The notes beneath the pieces are model-generated. The model was not told the DNA's origin, searched no databases, and was given only the letters and a program-made list of their open reading frames with translations. From Planctomycetota bacterium (GTDB lineage Bacteria; Planctomycetota; Phycisphaerae; Phycisphaerales; UBA1924), in contig CP053450.1 of assembly GCA_013285505.1 (NCBI GenBank), positions 1,782,796-1,846,795 of the forward strand: DNA of 64,000 nucleotides. The letters run 5' to 3'. Position numbers and translations under genes: made by a program. Below are positions 32,626-40,612 of this stretch, one piece after another (the first letter of the stretch is position 1; every line of letters begins with the position of its first letter).

Positions 32626-33516
32626 TCACGCACTCGACGGGTGCCAGATCGTCTTGTACTCCACAAACGGCTCGATCCACTGGGGCCCCTCGCAGAGTTC
32701 GTCGTCGAACCAGTCGAGTGACGAGGGCTCCTCGCTTGTGCTTCGGGCTCTGAAGGAGTCTCGCACCGTGACCCGTTTGAGGTTCTCGGCTGCACCGAGT
32801 TCGAGCGTGCGGCGTTCCTCCAGCGAGACTCCCGCAGCGTGGATCGCCGCGATCTCCCGATGCGAGGCGAAGTGGGGGAGCAACTCGTCGCGCTTGCCCG
32901 TCAGGATGTTGACCACGCCCCCCGGCATATCGCTCGTCGCGACCGCCTCGGCCAGGATGCACGCGGGGATCGGGTTGGTCTCGCTGGCCAGCAGCACACA
33001 CGCGTTGCCCGCGCAGACCACCGGCGCAACCAGCGACACCAATGACAGCAGCGGGTGCTCGTCCGGACAGACGATGCCGACCACGCCGACTGGCTCGGGG
33101 ACGGTGAAGTTGTGGTATGGCCCGGACACCGGGTTCGCGCAGCCGAGCACCTGCGGGTACTTGTCGGCCCAACCAGCGTAGTGGACGACACGGTCGATGG
33201 CCGCCGCAACCTCATCCGTGGCACCGGCTTCCAGCCGGTGCGCTTCGGCAAGCTCACCCGCCTTGCCCTCCATCATCTCGGCAAGCCGGTACAGGATCTG
33301 CGCGCGCAAATACGCCGTCGCCCCGGCCCACCCCGGCTGCGCACCCGCCGCAGCCTCAACCGCGTTCCGCAGGTCCTTCCGCGAGCCGTGACAGGTGTGG
33401 GCGAGCGTGTTCCCGGCTGCGTCGGCAATCTTGATCGACCTTCCCGACTCGGTGCGCGGGAACTTGCCGCCGATGAACAGCTTGTAGGTCTTGGCGATGG
33501 GGAGTCGGGTGGTCAT
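32626..33516 (-). CDS. Short aldehyde dehydrogenase-like protein without catalytic domain
   Basis: 296 residues from ATG 33516. The N-terminal half is a standard ALDH NAD-binding region: KTYKLFIGGKFPRTESGRS, AAAGAQPGWAGATAYLRAQI, HYAGWADKYPQVLG, EPVGVVGIVCPDEHPLLSL, CAGNACVLLASETNPI and GGVVNILTGKRDELLPHFAS. After that it lacks the ELGGK-Glu segment and the catalytic Cys domain and ends in about 75 unrelated residues. A REP palindrome is translated in frame as HRLEAGAT near residue 90. It is the last gene of the deoC/ALDH operon, separated from the full ALDH by a GxxExxY cassette. It resembles the inactive second half of ALDH16-type proteins, so a structural partner role is inferred. Confidence 0.8.
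   Translation of the reverse strand: MTTRLPIAKTYKLFIGGKFPRTESGRSIKIADAAGNTLAHTCHGSRKDLRNAVEAAAGAQPGWAGATAYLRAQILYRLAEMMEGKAGELAEAHRLEAGATDEVAAAIDRVVHYAGWADKYPQVLGCANPVSGPYHNFTVPEPVGVVGIVCPDEHPLLSLVSLVAPVVCAGNACVLLASETNPIPACILAEAVATSDMPGGVVNILTGKRDELLPHFASHREIAAIHAAGVSLEERRTLELGAAENLKRVTVRDSFRARSTSEEPSSLDWFDDELCEGPQWIEPFVEYKTIWHPSSA
33221..33241. repeat. REP palindrome inside the short ALDH gene
   Basis: A 21-base near-perfect palindrome, arms GCACCGGCT and AGCCGGTGC around a TCC loop. The same sequence occurs at 36885-36905 inside deoC. On the minus strand it is read in frame as part of HRLEAGAT, on the other strand as GTGFQPVR. Such palindromes are scattered in many planctomycete genomes and behave like REP elements. 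Confidence 0.85.
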
Positions 33517-33539
33517 GCGGAGCGCTCCAAAGGCAGTTT

Positions 33540-33569
33540 TTCACCACAGAGGCACAGAGAGCACAGAGG
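33540..33569 (+). repeat. Left inverted repeat of GxxExxY cassette
   Basis: A 30-base sequence beginning TTCACCACAGAGGCACAGAG, itself made of short CACAGAG direct repeats. It matches the reverse complement of 33988-34017 except for two adjacent bases (AG against GA). Confidence 0.85.
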
Positions 33570-33588
33570 AAGACGGGACAGAGGAGAG

Positions 33589-33975
33589 TCAGTTGGAAAG
33601 GCGTTTGATGCCGCCTCGCAGATACGGCGTGTTGAAGTTGAGGAGGAGAGCGGTCTTGAGACCGGTGAGGCGCAGGTAGGTGAGCACCTGGGCTTCGTGG
33701 ATCGCAAGGAGTTGCTCCACGGCCTTGATCTCCAGCAGCACTGTGCGTTCAACGATGAGATCCGCTCGGTACACGCAATCCAGTCGCTCGCCCTTGTACT
33801 CAATCTTGATCTCGCTCTGCCGCTCGACGCGAAGACCTCGGAGCGAGAGTTCCTTTGCAAGACAGGCCTCATAGGCCGACTCCAGCAACCCGGGCCCCAG
33901 TGTCTTATGCACCTCAATGGCGGCACCGATGATGTCCCTCGTGAGCGGATCATCCCTCGTTGATTCGTCGGGCAT
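33589..33975 (-). CDS. GxxExxY protein
   Basis: 128 residues from ATG 33975. The family motif is LGPGLLESAYEACLAKEL (GxxExxY), followed by LRVERQSEIKIEYKGERLD, YRADLIVERTVLLEIKAVEQL and HEAQVLTYLRLTGLKTALLL-type strands. The fold is thought to relate to PD-(D/E)XK nucleases (D in YRADLIV, E-x-K in LEIKA), but activity has not been settled. In this DNA it is the only gene within an inverted-repeat-bounded cassette. It has lower GC than its neighbours by eye, consistent with transfer. Confidence 0.92.
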   Translation of the reverse strand: MPDESTRDDPLTRDIIGAAIEVHKTLGPGLLESAYEACLAKELSLRGLRVERQSEIKIEYKGERLDCVYRADLIVERTVLLEIKAVEQLLAIHEAQVLTYLRLTGLKTALLLNFNTPYLRGGIKRLSN

Positions 33976-33987
33976 TCCACCTGTCCC

Positions 33988-34017
33988 CCTCTGTGTCCTC
34001 TGTGCCTCTGTGGTGAA
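33988..34017 (-). repeat. Right inverted repeat of GxxExxY cassette
   Basis: The reverse complement begins TTCACCACAGAGGCACAGAG, pairing with 33540-33569. It ends 11 bases downstream of the stop of the full-length ALDH gene. Confidence 0.85.
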
Positions 34018-34027
34018 TCCTCGCCTT

Positions 34028-35516
34028 TCATGCCTTCACATACCCCCGCAGCCCCTGCAATCCCCCCTCGCGCCCAAACCCCGACTCCTTGAACCCGCCA
34101 AACGGGCTCGCCGGGTCGAATTTGTTGTAGGTGTTGAGCCACACCACGCCGGCCTTGAGCTTGCTGGCGATCTCGAAGATCTTCGAGCCCTTGTCGGTCC
34201 ACACCCCCGCGGCCAGGCCGTAGGGGGTGTTGTTGGCCCGCGTGATCGCCTCCTCCGGCGTGCGGAAGCTCAGGACCGCGAGCACCGGGCCGAAGATCTC
34301 CTCGCGGGCGACCGTGTCGCTCGGCTGCACGCCGCTGAAGAAGCTCGGGCGGCACCAGTATCCGGCCTCGGGAAGCACGCTGCCGTTCGACTCGTGGAAC
34401 GTCGCGCCCTCCGTCCGCCCCTGGTCGATGTACCGCGTGATGGTGTCGAGCTGCGCGCGCGAGTTGATCGCGCCCACATCCGTGTTCTTGTCGAGCGGGT
34501 CGCCCACCCGCAGGCTCGCCATGCGGACCTTGAGCTTGGCGACCACCTCGTCGAGCACCGACTCCTGCACGAAGAGCCGCGACCCGGCGCAGCACACGTG
34601 GCCCTGGTTGAAGTAGATCCCCTCGACGATGCCCTCGACCGCCTGGTCGAGGCTCGCGTCCTCGAAGATGATGTTGGGGCTCTTGCCGCCGAGTTCGAGC
34701 GTGAGGCGTTTGCCCGTGCCCGCGACGGAGGCCGCGATCTTCTTGCCCACCTCTGTCGAGCCGGTGAAGGCGATCTTGTCGATGTCGGGGTGGTTGACAA
34801 TGGCCGCGCCCGTGCGACCGTCGCCAGTCACGATGTTGACCACACCCGGCGGCAGGCCAACCTCCCGGCAGATCTCCGCCAGCCGCAGCGCCGTCAGCGG
34901 CGTGGTCTCGGCGGGCTTGAGCACGCACGTGTTGCCGCAGGCCAGCGCCGGGGCCAGCTTCCACGCGGCCATCATCAGCGGGAAGTTCCACGGGATGATC
35001 TGGCCGCAGACACCCACCGGCTGAGGCTCGCGCCCGGCGAACGCGAACCGCAGCTTGTCGGCCCAGCCCGCGTGGTAGAAGAAGTGTGCCGCGGCCAGCG
35101 GGATGTCCACATCGCGGCTCTCGCGGATGGGCTTGCCGCCGTCGATGGTCTCGAGCACCGCCAACTCGCGCGCGCTCCTGGATGCGTCGGGCGATGCGGT
35201 ACAGGTACTTGCCGCGCTCCTTGGCCGGCAGCGCCGCCCACGCGGGGATGGCCTCGCGGGCTGCGCGCACGGCCGCGTCCACGTCCGCGTCCGACGCCTG
35301 AGCGACCTCACAGATCGGTGCCTCGGTCGCGGGGTTGATCGCGGCGAAGTACGGCTCGGCCGATCCGGTCGGCTTGACAAACTCGCCGTCGATGAAGAGC
35401 CCGTACCGCGCGGCGATCTCCGGCCGCACGCTCTCGGGCGCGGGGGCGTATTCCCACTGGGTGAGGGAGGAGGCAAAGTCGAGGTGGCGGGGCAGCGTTG
35501 CGACGGTTGGGGTCAT
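34028..35516 (-). CDS. NAD(P)-dependent aldehyde dehydrogenase, frame broken once
   Basis: Start ATG 35516, which overlaps the previous stop (ATGA). The N-terminal part (YGLFIDGEFVKPTGSAEPYF) changes frame near 35173 at a GAGCGCGCGCGAG tract where two bases seem lost; restoring them gives IQERARELAVLETIDGGKP. The rest is a full ALDH: PWNFPLMMAAWKLAPALACG, FTGSTEVGKKI, LELGGKSPNIIFED with the general-base Glu, NQGHVCCAGSRLF with the nucleophile Cys, EEIFGPVL and NKFDPASPFGGFKESG. About 496 residues. It is the likely partner of deoC, oxidising the acetaldehyde or related aldehyde released by the aldolase (inference from the operon). Confidence 0.9.
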
Positions 35517-36184
35517 GTCGATTTCCTTCGGACATCGGTGCCGCACTCTGGGCATCGCTCCAATTCACTCACAGGATAGCGACAACAGATGCACAATCCG
35601 TTGGCCCTTCGGATGTTGTCACGGCGCAACCGAGGAAGCGGCAATGCCGCCGCCCAGAGAGCGGAAAAGAGCAGCGTGTTGATCAGGAAGCCCGGCCAAA
35701 TTGGGCGGAGCGGAAGATCAAAGCCGTCAGAGTTGCCGATGGTCAGCCAGAGTCCGTGATCGAACCTCCATCGCCATGCCGACAGAAAGCCACCACGAAG
35801 TTGTGCGAGCTCCTCCGGAGGTTGCGGAACAATGGATCGAGACTCGAACGCGAGCATCGGAAACCCACTCCGTTCACGAGTTGTGCTGTACGGCGACCAC
35901 ACCGGGTGCATGTTTGGCGTCATTCGTGCCGGCGGAACAGGCTCTTCTCGTCTCACCGTCAGTTGTTCGCTGCCGATCCCGGCATGATGCGTCACAAAGT
36001 TTGGCTCCGGCCACGCGCTGGGCATCGGCCAGAGCCAACCGATTGCTTCCGCTTCCGAATCTGTGACGTGCCAGGCCAGTGGCCGTGACAAGTGGCTGAG
36101 AATCTCACACGCCCACGCAACCAACAGCGTGGAAAGGGTACCGAACAGGAGGCTGAGAATCGCGAGGCGGGTGGTGCGCCGCAT
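35513..36184 (-). CDS. Membrane protein with C-terminal zinc ribbon
   Basis: 223 residues from ATG 36184. The first helix (LAILSLLFGTLSTLLVAWAC) acts as an anchor; a large extracytoplasmic part follows with no known domain (WLWPMPSAWPEPNFVTHHAG), then a second helix (GFLINTLLFSALWAAALPL), and a cytosolic end with CICCRYPVSELERCPECG, two CxxC pairs for one zinc. Two-helix proteins with this ribbon at the end are frequent and unexplained in Phycisphaerae. Here it lies between deoC (3 bp gap) and the ALDH gene (ATGA overlap), tightly built into the operon. Confidence 0.75.
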   Translation of the reverse strand: MRRTTRLAILSLLFGTLSTLLVAWACEILSHLSRPLAWHVTDSEAEAIGWLWPMPSAWPEPNFVTHHAGIGSEQLTVRREEPVPPARMTPNMHPVWSPYSTTRERSGFPMLAFESRSIVPQPPEELAQLRGGFLSAWRWRFDHGLWLTIGNSDGFDLPLRPIWPGFLINTLLFSALWAAALPLPRLRRDNIRRANGLCICCRYPVSELERCPECGTDVRRKST

Positions 36185-36187
36185 GTG

Positions 36188-37226
36188 TTACGCCTCCGAG
36201 AAGTCGTATGCAGCGGTGTAGTTTCCGGTGGCCTGCTTGACGAGCTGCCGCAGGATGTCATTGACCAGCGAACTCGCCCCGAACCGGAACAGCTCCGGCG
36301 AGAGCCACGGGCACCCGTTGCACCCGGGCAGATGGCCCAGTGTCTCCTGCACCATCACGAGGTAGTGCAGCGACTGCTTGGCGGTCCTGATCCCGCCGGC
36401 GGGCTTCATGCCGATGTGGCGGCCGGTTCGCAGGAACTCATCGCGGATCGCTTCCAGCATCACCAGCGTCACCGGCATCGTCGCGGCCGGGGACACCTTG
36501 CCGGTGCTCGTTTTGATGAAGTCGCCGTCGCGGATGTTCGCGATCGCGATGTCGCTGGCGCGGCGGACGTTGTCGAGCGTTTCGAGTTCGCCGGTTTCGA
36601 GGATGACCTTGAGGTGTGCAGGGTGGGCGGCGGCGTCACAGACGGCCGCGACCTCGCGGATCTCCTCGGCGACGATGCCGTACTTGCCGGAGAGGAACGC
36701 CCCGCGGTTGATCACCATGTCGATCTCGTCGGCCCCGGCGGCGATCGCCTGCTCGGTGTCGCGGAGGCGGACCGCCAGGGGGTACTGCCCGCTGGGGAAG
36801 CCGGTGGCGACGCTGGCGATTTTGGGGATGGTCCGCACCGGCTGGAAGCCGGTCCCACCGGAATCGGTGCCATTGCCACTCGTGGCACCGGCTTCCAGCC
36901 GGTGCGCGTCCAAAGCCTCCCGCACCGTCGCCACCATGCTCGGGTACACACATATCGCCGCGACATGCGGCAGCCGTTCGCCCAGCAGTTCCTCATCCCG
37001 CTCAAACGGCCGCACCGCTTTGCGGCACAGACTCCGCACCTTCTCCGGCGAGTCCTTGCCTTCGAGCGTTGTCAGATCCGTCATCGCCAGGGCAAGCTTG
37101 AGGCCCGCGAGTTTGGCCGTCGTCTTGATCGAGCGGGTCTGGAACGCCGCCGCACGCCGGTTCGCGGTGACCGCGTCAACGGTGGGGCTGGGGGGGGATC
37201 GTGGGTCCGGTGGCGGGGGCGGGCAT
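36188..37226 (-). CDS. deoC: Deoxyribose-phosphate aldolase, homopolymer frame break near start
   Basis: The real start is probably ATG 37226, because reading upstream of ATG 37084 gives coherent sequence (TVDAVTANRRAAAFQTRSIK, then LAGLKLALAMTDLTTLEG) that reaches it if one G is removed from the run of eight at 37190-37197. About 345 residues. The active-site Lys lies in FIKTSTGKVSPAATMPVT and the second Lys in GMKPAGGIRT; KIASVATGFPSGQYPLAVRL and GADEIDMVINRGAFLSG are family signatures. A REP doublet adds about 24 residues in frame just before KIASVATG. The enzyme splits deoxyribose 5-phosphate to glyceraldehyde 3-phosphate and acetaldehyde. It starts 9 bp after the upstream hydrolase stop. 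Confidence 0.93.
36837..36905. repeat. REP doublet inside deoC
   Basis: Two REP palindromes in opposite orientation: ACCGGCTGGAAGCCGGT at 36837-36853 and a copy identical to the one in the short ALDH gene at 36885-36905, with a spacer of about 31 bases containing a further CACCGGAATCGGTG partial palindrome. The pair is translated in frame within deoC (HRLEAGAT, then GGTGFQPVR). Confidence 0.85.
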
Positions 37227-37234
37227 GGGGGATT

Positions 37235-38260
37235 CTATTGCCGCGGGTCCGAGTGGACCGCGAGCCCGGTAATGAACGCCCGCACCGCCTCCGTCGCCGC
37301 TCTGCGCGATGCGTCCTGCTGCCAGATATCGGCGTGCCCCGCATCGGGCAGGCCGAGATACTCACCCCGCTCGGCGGCTCCGGCAATGGGCGCGGCCGTC
37401 CTCGGGCGGGCTCACGGTGTCCTGTTCCCCGTGCAGCACGAGCAGGGGGCAAGCGACCTGTTCGGCCAGTCCGGCCCGGTCGAACCCGGCCCAGCGGGGG
37501 CCACAGTTGGAGATGAACCCGATCAGCGTCAGCGCGGGCCGCAGGTTGAGCACATGCGGGAAGCCCCTGGCCGCCATCACGCTCCGGGCCGGGGTGGCGG
37601 GCGTGCGGTAGGGGGCCTCGGCGATCACGCCGGCGACGCGTTTGCGGCTGGACGCGGCCGCGTCGAGGCTGACGCCCGCGCCGAGCGAGAACCCGTAGAG
37701 CACGACCGACGGTGCGCCGGGCTTGGGTGCCCGGTCGAAGAACTCTTCCCAATCCGCTTCGTCTTCGAGCTCTTCCTCCATCACCGCTGCCTCGTGCTCC
37801 AGTTCGTCAAGCACCTCACCCTGAGCGAGCAGCAGCAGATCTCCGAGCCGCGTCCGCCTCATCGGTGCCGAGACGGCCGCGCCCCGCGCGGGGCCTCGCC
37901 GTGCCCGGGCATGTCCCACGCGATCACCTCGCGGCAGACCGGCAGCAGCGCCTCGAGCCGTTGCAGCACCGCCTGACGCGACTCGCCCCACCCGTGCGAG
38001 AAGATCACCACAGGGCCGGACGGCGACTCGCCCCGGATACGCCAGAAGGGGAGAGCCTTCAGCAGGTTGCGCGGGTCGGGGATCTGCCCCTCCTCGAACT
38101 CTCGCGGCGGGGTCAGCGAGGCGGGGGTCTCGGGCTGATTGCGGGAGAGGCACCACGCGAGCGACCGGCGGGGCGGGTTGAGCAGCGCGTCAACGGTCAC
38201 CCAGACGAGGAACGCCCAGTAGACCAGGAACCCAATGCCGAGGAGGAGCAGCAGACCCAC
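37235..38260 (-). CDS. Membrane-anchored alpha/beta hydrolase, frame broken twice
   Basis: Start ATG 38260. An N-terminal helix (LLLLLGIGFLVYWAFLVWVT) anchors it. The hydrolase starts at VVIFSHGWGESRQAVLQRLE (oxyanion region HGWG), then IAWDMPGHGEA. The frame changes near 37885 in a CGCGGGGCGCGG tract. The nucleophile elbow is LYGFSLGAG (GxSxG). Acidic LLVLHGEQDTVSPPEDG is followed by another frame change near 37409 (CCGCGCCC, two bases short); the end then reads GEYLGLPDAGHADIWQQ with the catalytic His. About 343 residues. It is similar to the YqiA/FrsA-like or BAAT-type serine hydrolases; the substrate is unknown. It lies between rseP and deoC on one strand. Confidence 0.8.
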
Positions 38261-38306
38261 GGGCGGAGGTTAGGGGCGGCGGGCGCGTGGTGCGCGCGCG
38301 AAACGG

Positions 38307-40490
38307 TCAGCCGCCGAACAGACGCGACACGTCGTTGTAGGTCACCAGCAGGAACACCGAGACCAGCAGCAGGAGCCCCGCGGCCGTGATGGCGTTCTGC
38401 ACCGGGATCGGGAGCGGGCGGCCCCGCAGGCCCTCGTAGAGCAGCATCAGGAACTGCCCGCCGTCGGCGATCGGGAGAGGCAGGAAGTTGATCACCGCGA
38501 GGTTCACGCTGATCAGGCCCATGAAGAAGATGAGCCAGATGTAGCCGCGGCTGGCGACCTGCGTGCCCAGATGGGCAATCCCGACCGGGCCCTTGAGGTT
38601 GTCCACCTTCACGGTGCCCTGCACGAGCCGGGCGATGGTGAGGTACGTCATCGCCATCATGCGTTCGGTGCGGTTGATGCCCATGCGGATCGCGTCGATC
38701 GGCCCTGTTGCCCGGAGCGTGAACGACTCGGGGGCAAACAGCCACGAGCCGATCGGCAGGTCCCAGCCGAGGGCGTGGAGGCGTTCGAGCTGGCCGGCGT
38801 CGATGGTCATCGTCGCGGTCTCGACCAAACGCGAGCCGTCCGGCTGGGTCGGCAGGGGCGGCTCGAACTCGACGGTCACGCTCGCGCTGTCGGCACCGTT
38901 GGCGTCGGCCTCTGCGGTCGCTGCGGTCAGCGCGGCGCGGATGTCGGCCAGGTCCGAGACCGGTGTGCCGCCGACCGAGAGGATGCGCGAGCCCGGGCGG
39001 GTGATCGCCTCAAGGGCGGCGGGGGTGTAGGGCGACGCGTCGGGTTTGATCGGGTGGAGCGACCTCGGGGCGAGGGTCACGAGTCCGGAGGTGTCCGCCG
39101 TGGTGCCCGGAGTGAACCCGATGAGGCCCGCCGGCGTGACCGCGGCGGCGAAGGCGACCTCCTCGGCCCGGCCCGACTCGCCCGCGCGGAGCACGACCAC
39201 CTCGATCGACCGGCCGCTGTGCTTCTGCACCTCGCGGATGCCGGCGTCGAGGCTCGGGAACTCGACCTCGCCGAGGCGGGCGAAGATGTCCCCCTCGCGG
39301 AGCCCCTGCTCGTAGCCCCGCCGGGCGTTGTCGAACCCCGCGACGGTCATCACGGGGACGAGGCCGAGCAGGTGATCGACCGGGCGGACGAGGTCCGGAG
39401 CCGGGTCGGCGTCGTCGCGCATCAACCGGGGCGTGGGGGTGAGACTGACCGCCTGCGTGGTGCCGTCGTCGTCGGCGAAGGTCACCTCGACGGGGGCCCC
39501 GCCGGAACGCTCGGCCGCGAGACGGAGATCGGCGAACGACGACAGGTCGGTCTCGCCGTTGATCGAGACAACCCGCATGCCCGGCTCGACGCCGGTGAGC
39601 CCGAGCGTCGCGGCCGCGGCCCGCCAGTCGTCGGGACGCGCGCCGTACTGCTCGGGGATCGTCAGCGTCATGACGGGTGTCACCCCGATGTCGAGCAGGT
39701 TCGTGAACGTGTCACGCTCCGGCAGGATGGAAAACCGCAGCGGCTCGTTGACGCCCGGGCGCTGGACAAGCAGGTTGAGGCTCTCCCCCGGGCCGGACAT
39801 CGCCGCGGCCATGATGATGTCGTTGAAGTCGTCCGGCTCCCGGTCGTTGACCTTGAGGACGACGTCGCCTGGCTGGAGGCCCGTCTGAGTCACACCGAGC
39901 GTCTCGGCGTTCGTCGCGATTGCGCGCGCGGCGGGCGTGTCGGCCCGGGCGAGGCCGATCTTGGCCGGCTCGGTCTCGAGCCCGACGAAGAACACGAACA
40001 TGAAGATCGCCAGCGCCAGGATGATGTTCATCACCACGCCGCCGGAGATCACGATCATGCGCTTCCAGATCGGCTTGGCCAGATAGCTGTCGGGGGGCGT
40101 GCCGGCACCCGCGCTTTCCGGGTGGAGGTCGTGCTGGCCGAGCATCTTGACGTAGCCGCCGAAGGGCAGGGCGTTGAGGCGGTACTCGGTTGGGCTGACG
40201 CGTCCCGAGAGTTGTGCGCGCGCGTTCTCACGTGCTTCGCCTCGGAATCCTTCGGCTTCCTTGATGAGGTCGAGGTATTCGCCCTCGCTCGATCCACGTC
40301 GCCAACCGATGCCTCGTCGGTAACTCACCACCGCCGGGCCGAAGCCCAGCGCGAACGCGAAGACCCGAATCTTCGCCCAGCGGGCCGTCAGGAAGTGCCC
40401 CATCTCGTGGATGAAGACGACCAGCCCGAAGCCGATCACCACGAGCAGGAGGTTGTAAAGCGTCGTGAGCAGGTTGAGCAGGGCGTCCAT
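38307..40490 (-). CDS. rseP: Site-2 protease RseP-like zinc metalloprotease
   Basis: 727 residues, intact, from ATG 40490. The first helix carries the zinc site in GLVVFIHEMGHFLTARW (HExxH). NALPFGGYVKMLGQHD is the conserved membrane-associated region, then a helix with VISGGVVMNIILALAIFMFV. A long periplasmic part with PDZ-like repeats (QTGLQPGDVVLKVNDREP; EPGMRVVSINGETDL; YEQGLREGDIFARLGEV; GSRILSVGGTPVSDL) makes it longer than the usual 450. The C-terminus has NFLPLPIADGGQFLM, where the third zinc ligand Asp is kept. It cleaves membrane proteins such as anti-sigma factors, and the sigma operon at 54764-57157 could be a target (speculation). Confidence 0.93.
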   Translation of the reverse strand: MDALLNLLTTLYNLLLVVIGFGLVVFIHEMGHFLTARWAKIRVFAFALGFGPAVVSYRRGIGWRRGSSEGEYLDLIKEAEGFRGEARENARAQLSGRVSPTEYRLNALPFGGYVKMLGQHDLHPESAGAGTPPDSYLAKPIWKRMIVISGGVVMNIILALAIFMFVFFVGLETEPAKIGLARADTPAARAIATNAETLGVTQTGLQPGDVVLKVNDREPDDFNDIIMAAAMSGPGESLNLLVQRPGVNEPLRFSILPERDTFTNLLDIGVTPVMTLTIPEQYGARPDDWRAAAATLGLTGVEPGMRVVSINGETDLSSFADLRLAAERSGGAPVEVTFADDDGTTQAVSLTPTPRLMRDDADPAPDLVRPVDHLLGLVPVMTVAGFDNARRGYEQGLREGDIFARLGEVEFPSLDAGIREVQKHSGRSIEVVVLRAGESGRAEEVAFAAAVTPAGLIGFTPGTTADTSGLVTLAPRSLHPIKPDASPYTPAALEAITRPGSRILSVGGTPVSDLADIRAALTAATAEADANGADSASVTVEFEPPLPTQPDGSRLVETATMTIDAGQLERLHALGWDLPIGSWLFAPESFTLRATGPIDAIRMGINRTERMMAMTYLTIARLVQGTVKVDNLKGPVGIAHLGTQVASRGYIWLIFFMGLISVNLAVINFLPLPIADGGQFLMLLYEGLRGRPLPIPVQNAITAAGLLLLVSVFLLVTYNDVSRLFGG

Positions 40491-40548
40491 GGGGGATGGT
40501 ATCGGTCTGTCGGGCTCCCGGTTCGCACCCGGCGTGGTGGATCGCCGC

Positions 40549-40586
40549 CAAAAGCAGACCGGCCCGACCTGAAAGGCCGGGCCGGT
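40549..40586 (-). terminator. Intrinsic terminator after the redoxin gene
   Basis: On the minus strand a strong GC stem (ACCGGCCCGGCC pairing with GGTCGGGCCGGT around TTTCA) is followed by TCTGCTTTT. It lies 27 bp after the redoxin stop, at 40558-40586 for the stem, and separates that gene from rseP. Confidence 0.8.
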
Positions 40587-40612
40587 GGAGATGGAATCTG
40601 GACGTCGGGGGC

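Larger units (their letters stand above)
33540..34017. mobile_element. GxxExxY cassette bounded by 30-bp inverted repeats
   Basis: The GxxExxY gene (33589-33975) is enclosed by inverted repeats at 33540-33569 and 33988-34017. Read outward to inward, both begin TTCACCACAGAGGCACAGAG; they match at 28 of 30 positions. The cassette is 478 bp and lies between two genes that otherwise look like one transcription unit. No transposase is present, so if mobile it depends on an enzyme elsewhere. The identical-looking ends and the insertion between operon partners support movement; the mechanism is unknown. Confidence 0.7.

Noticed and set aside
32626..37226. Bacterial microcompartment operon, suggested by deoC next to aldehyde dehydrogenases
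   Set aside because: No BMC shell protein genes are present in the window, and the ALDHs lack a visible encapsulation peptide.
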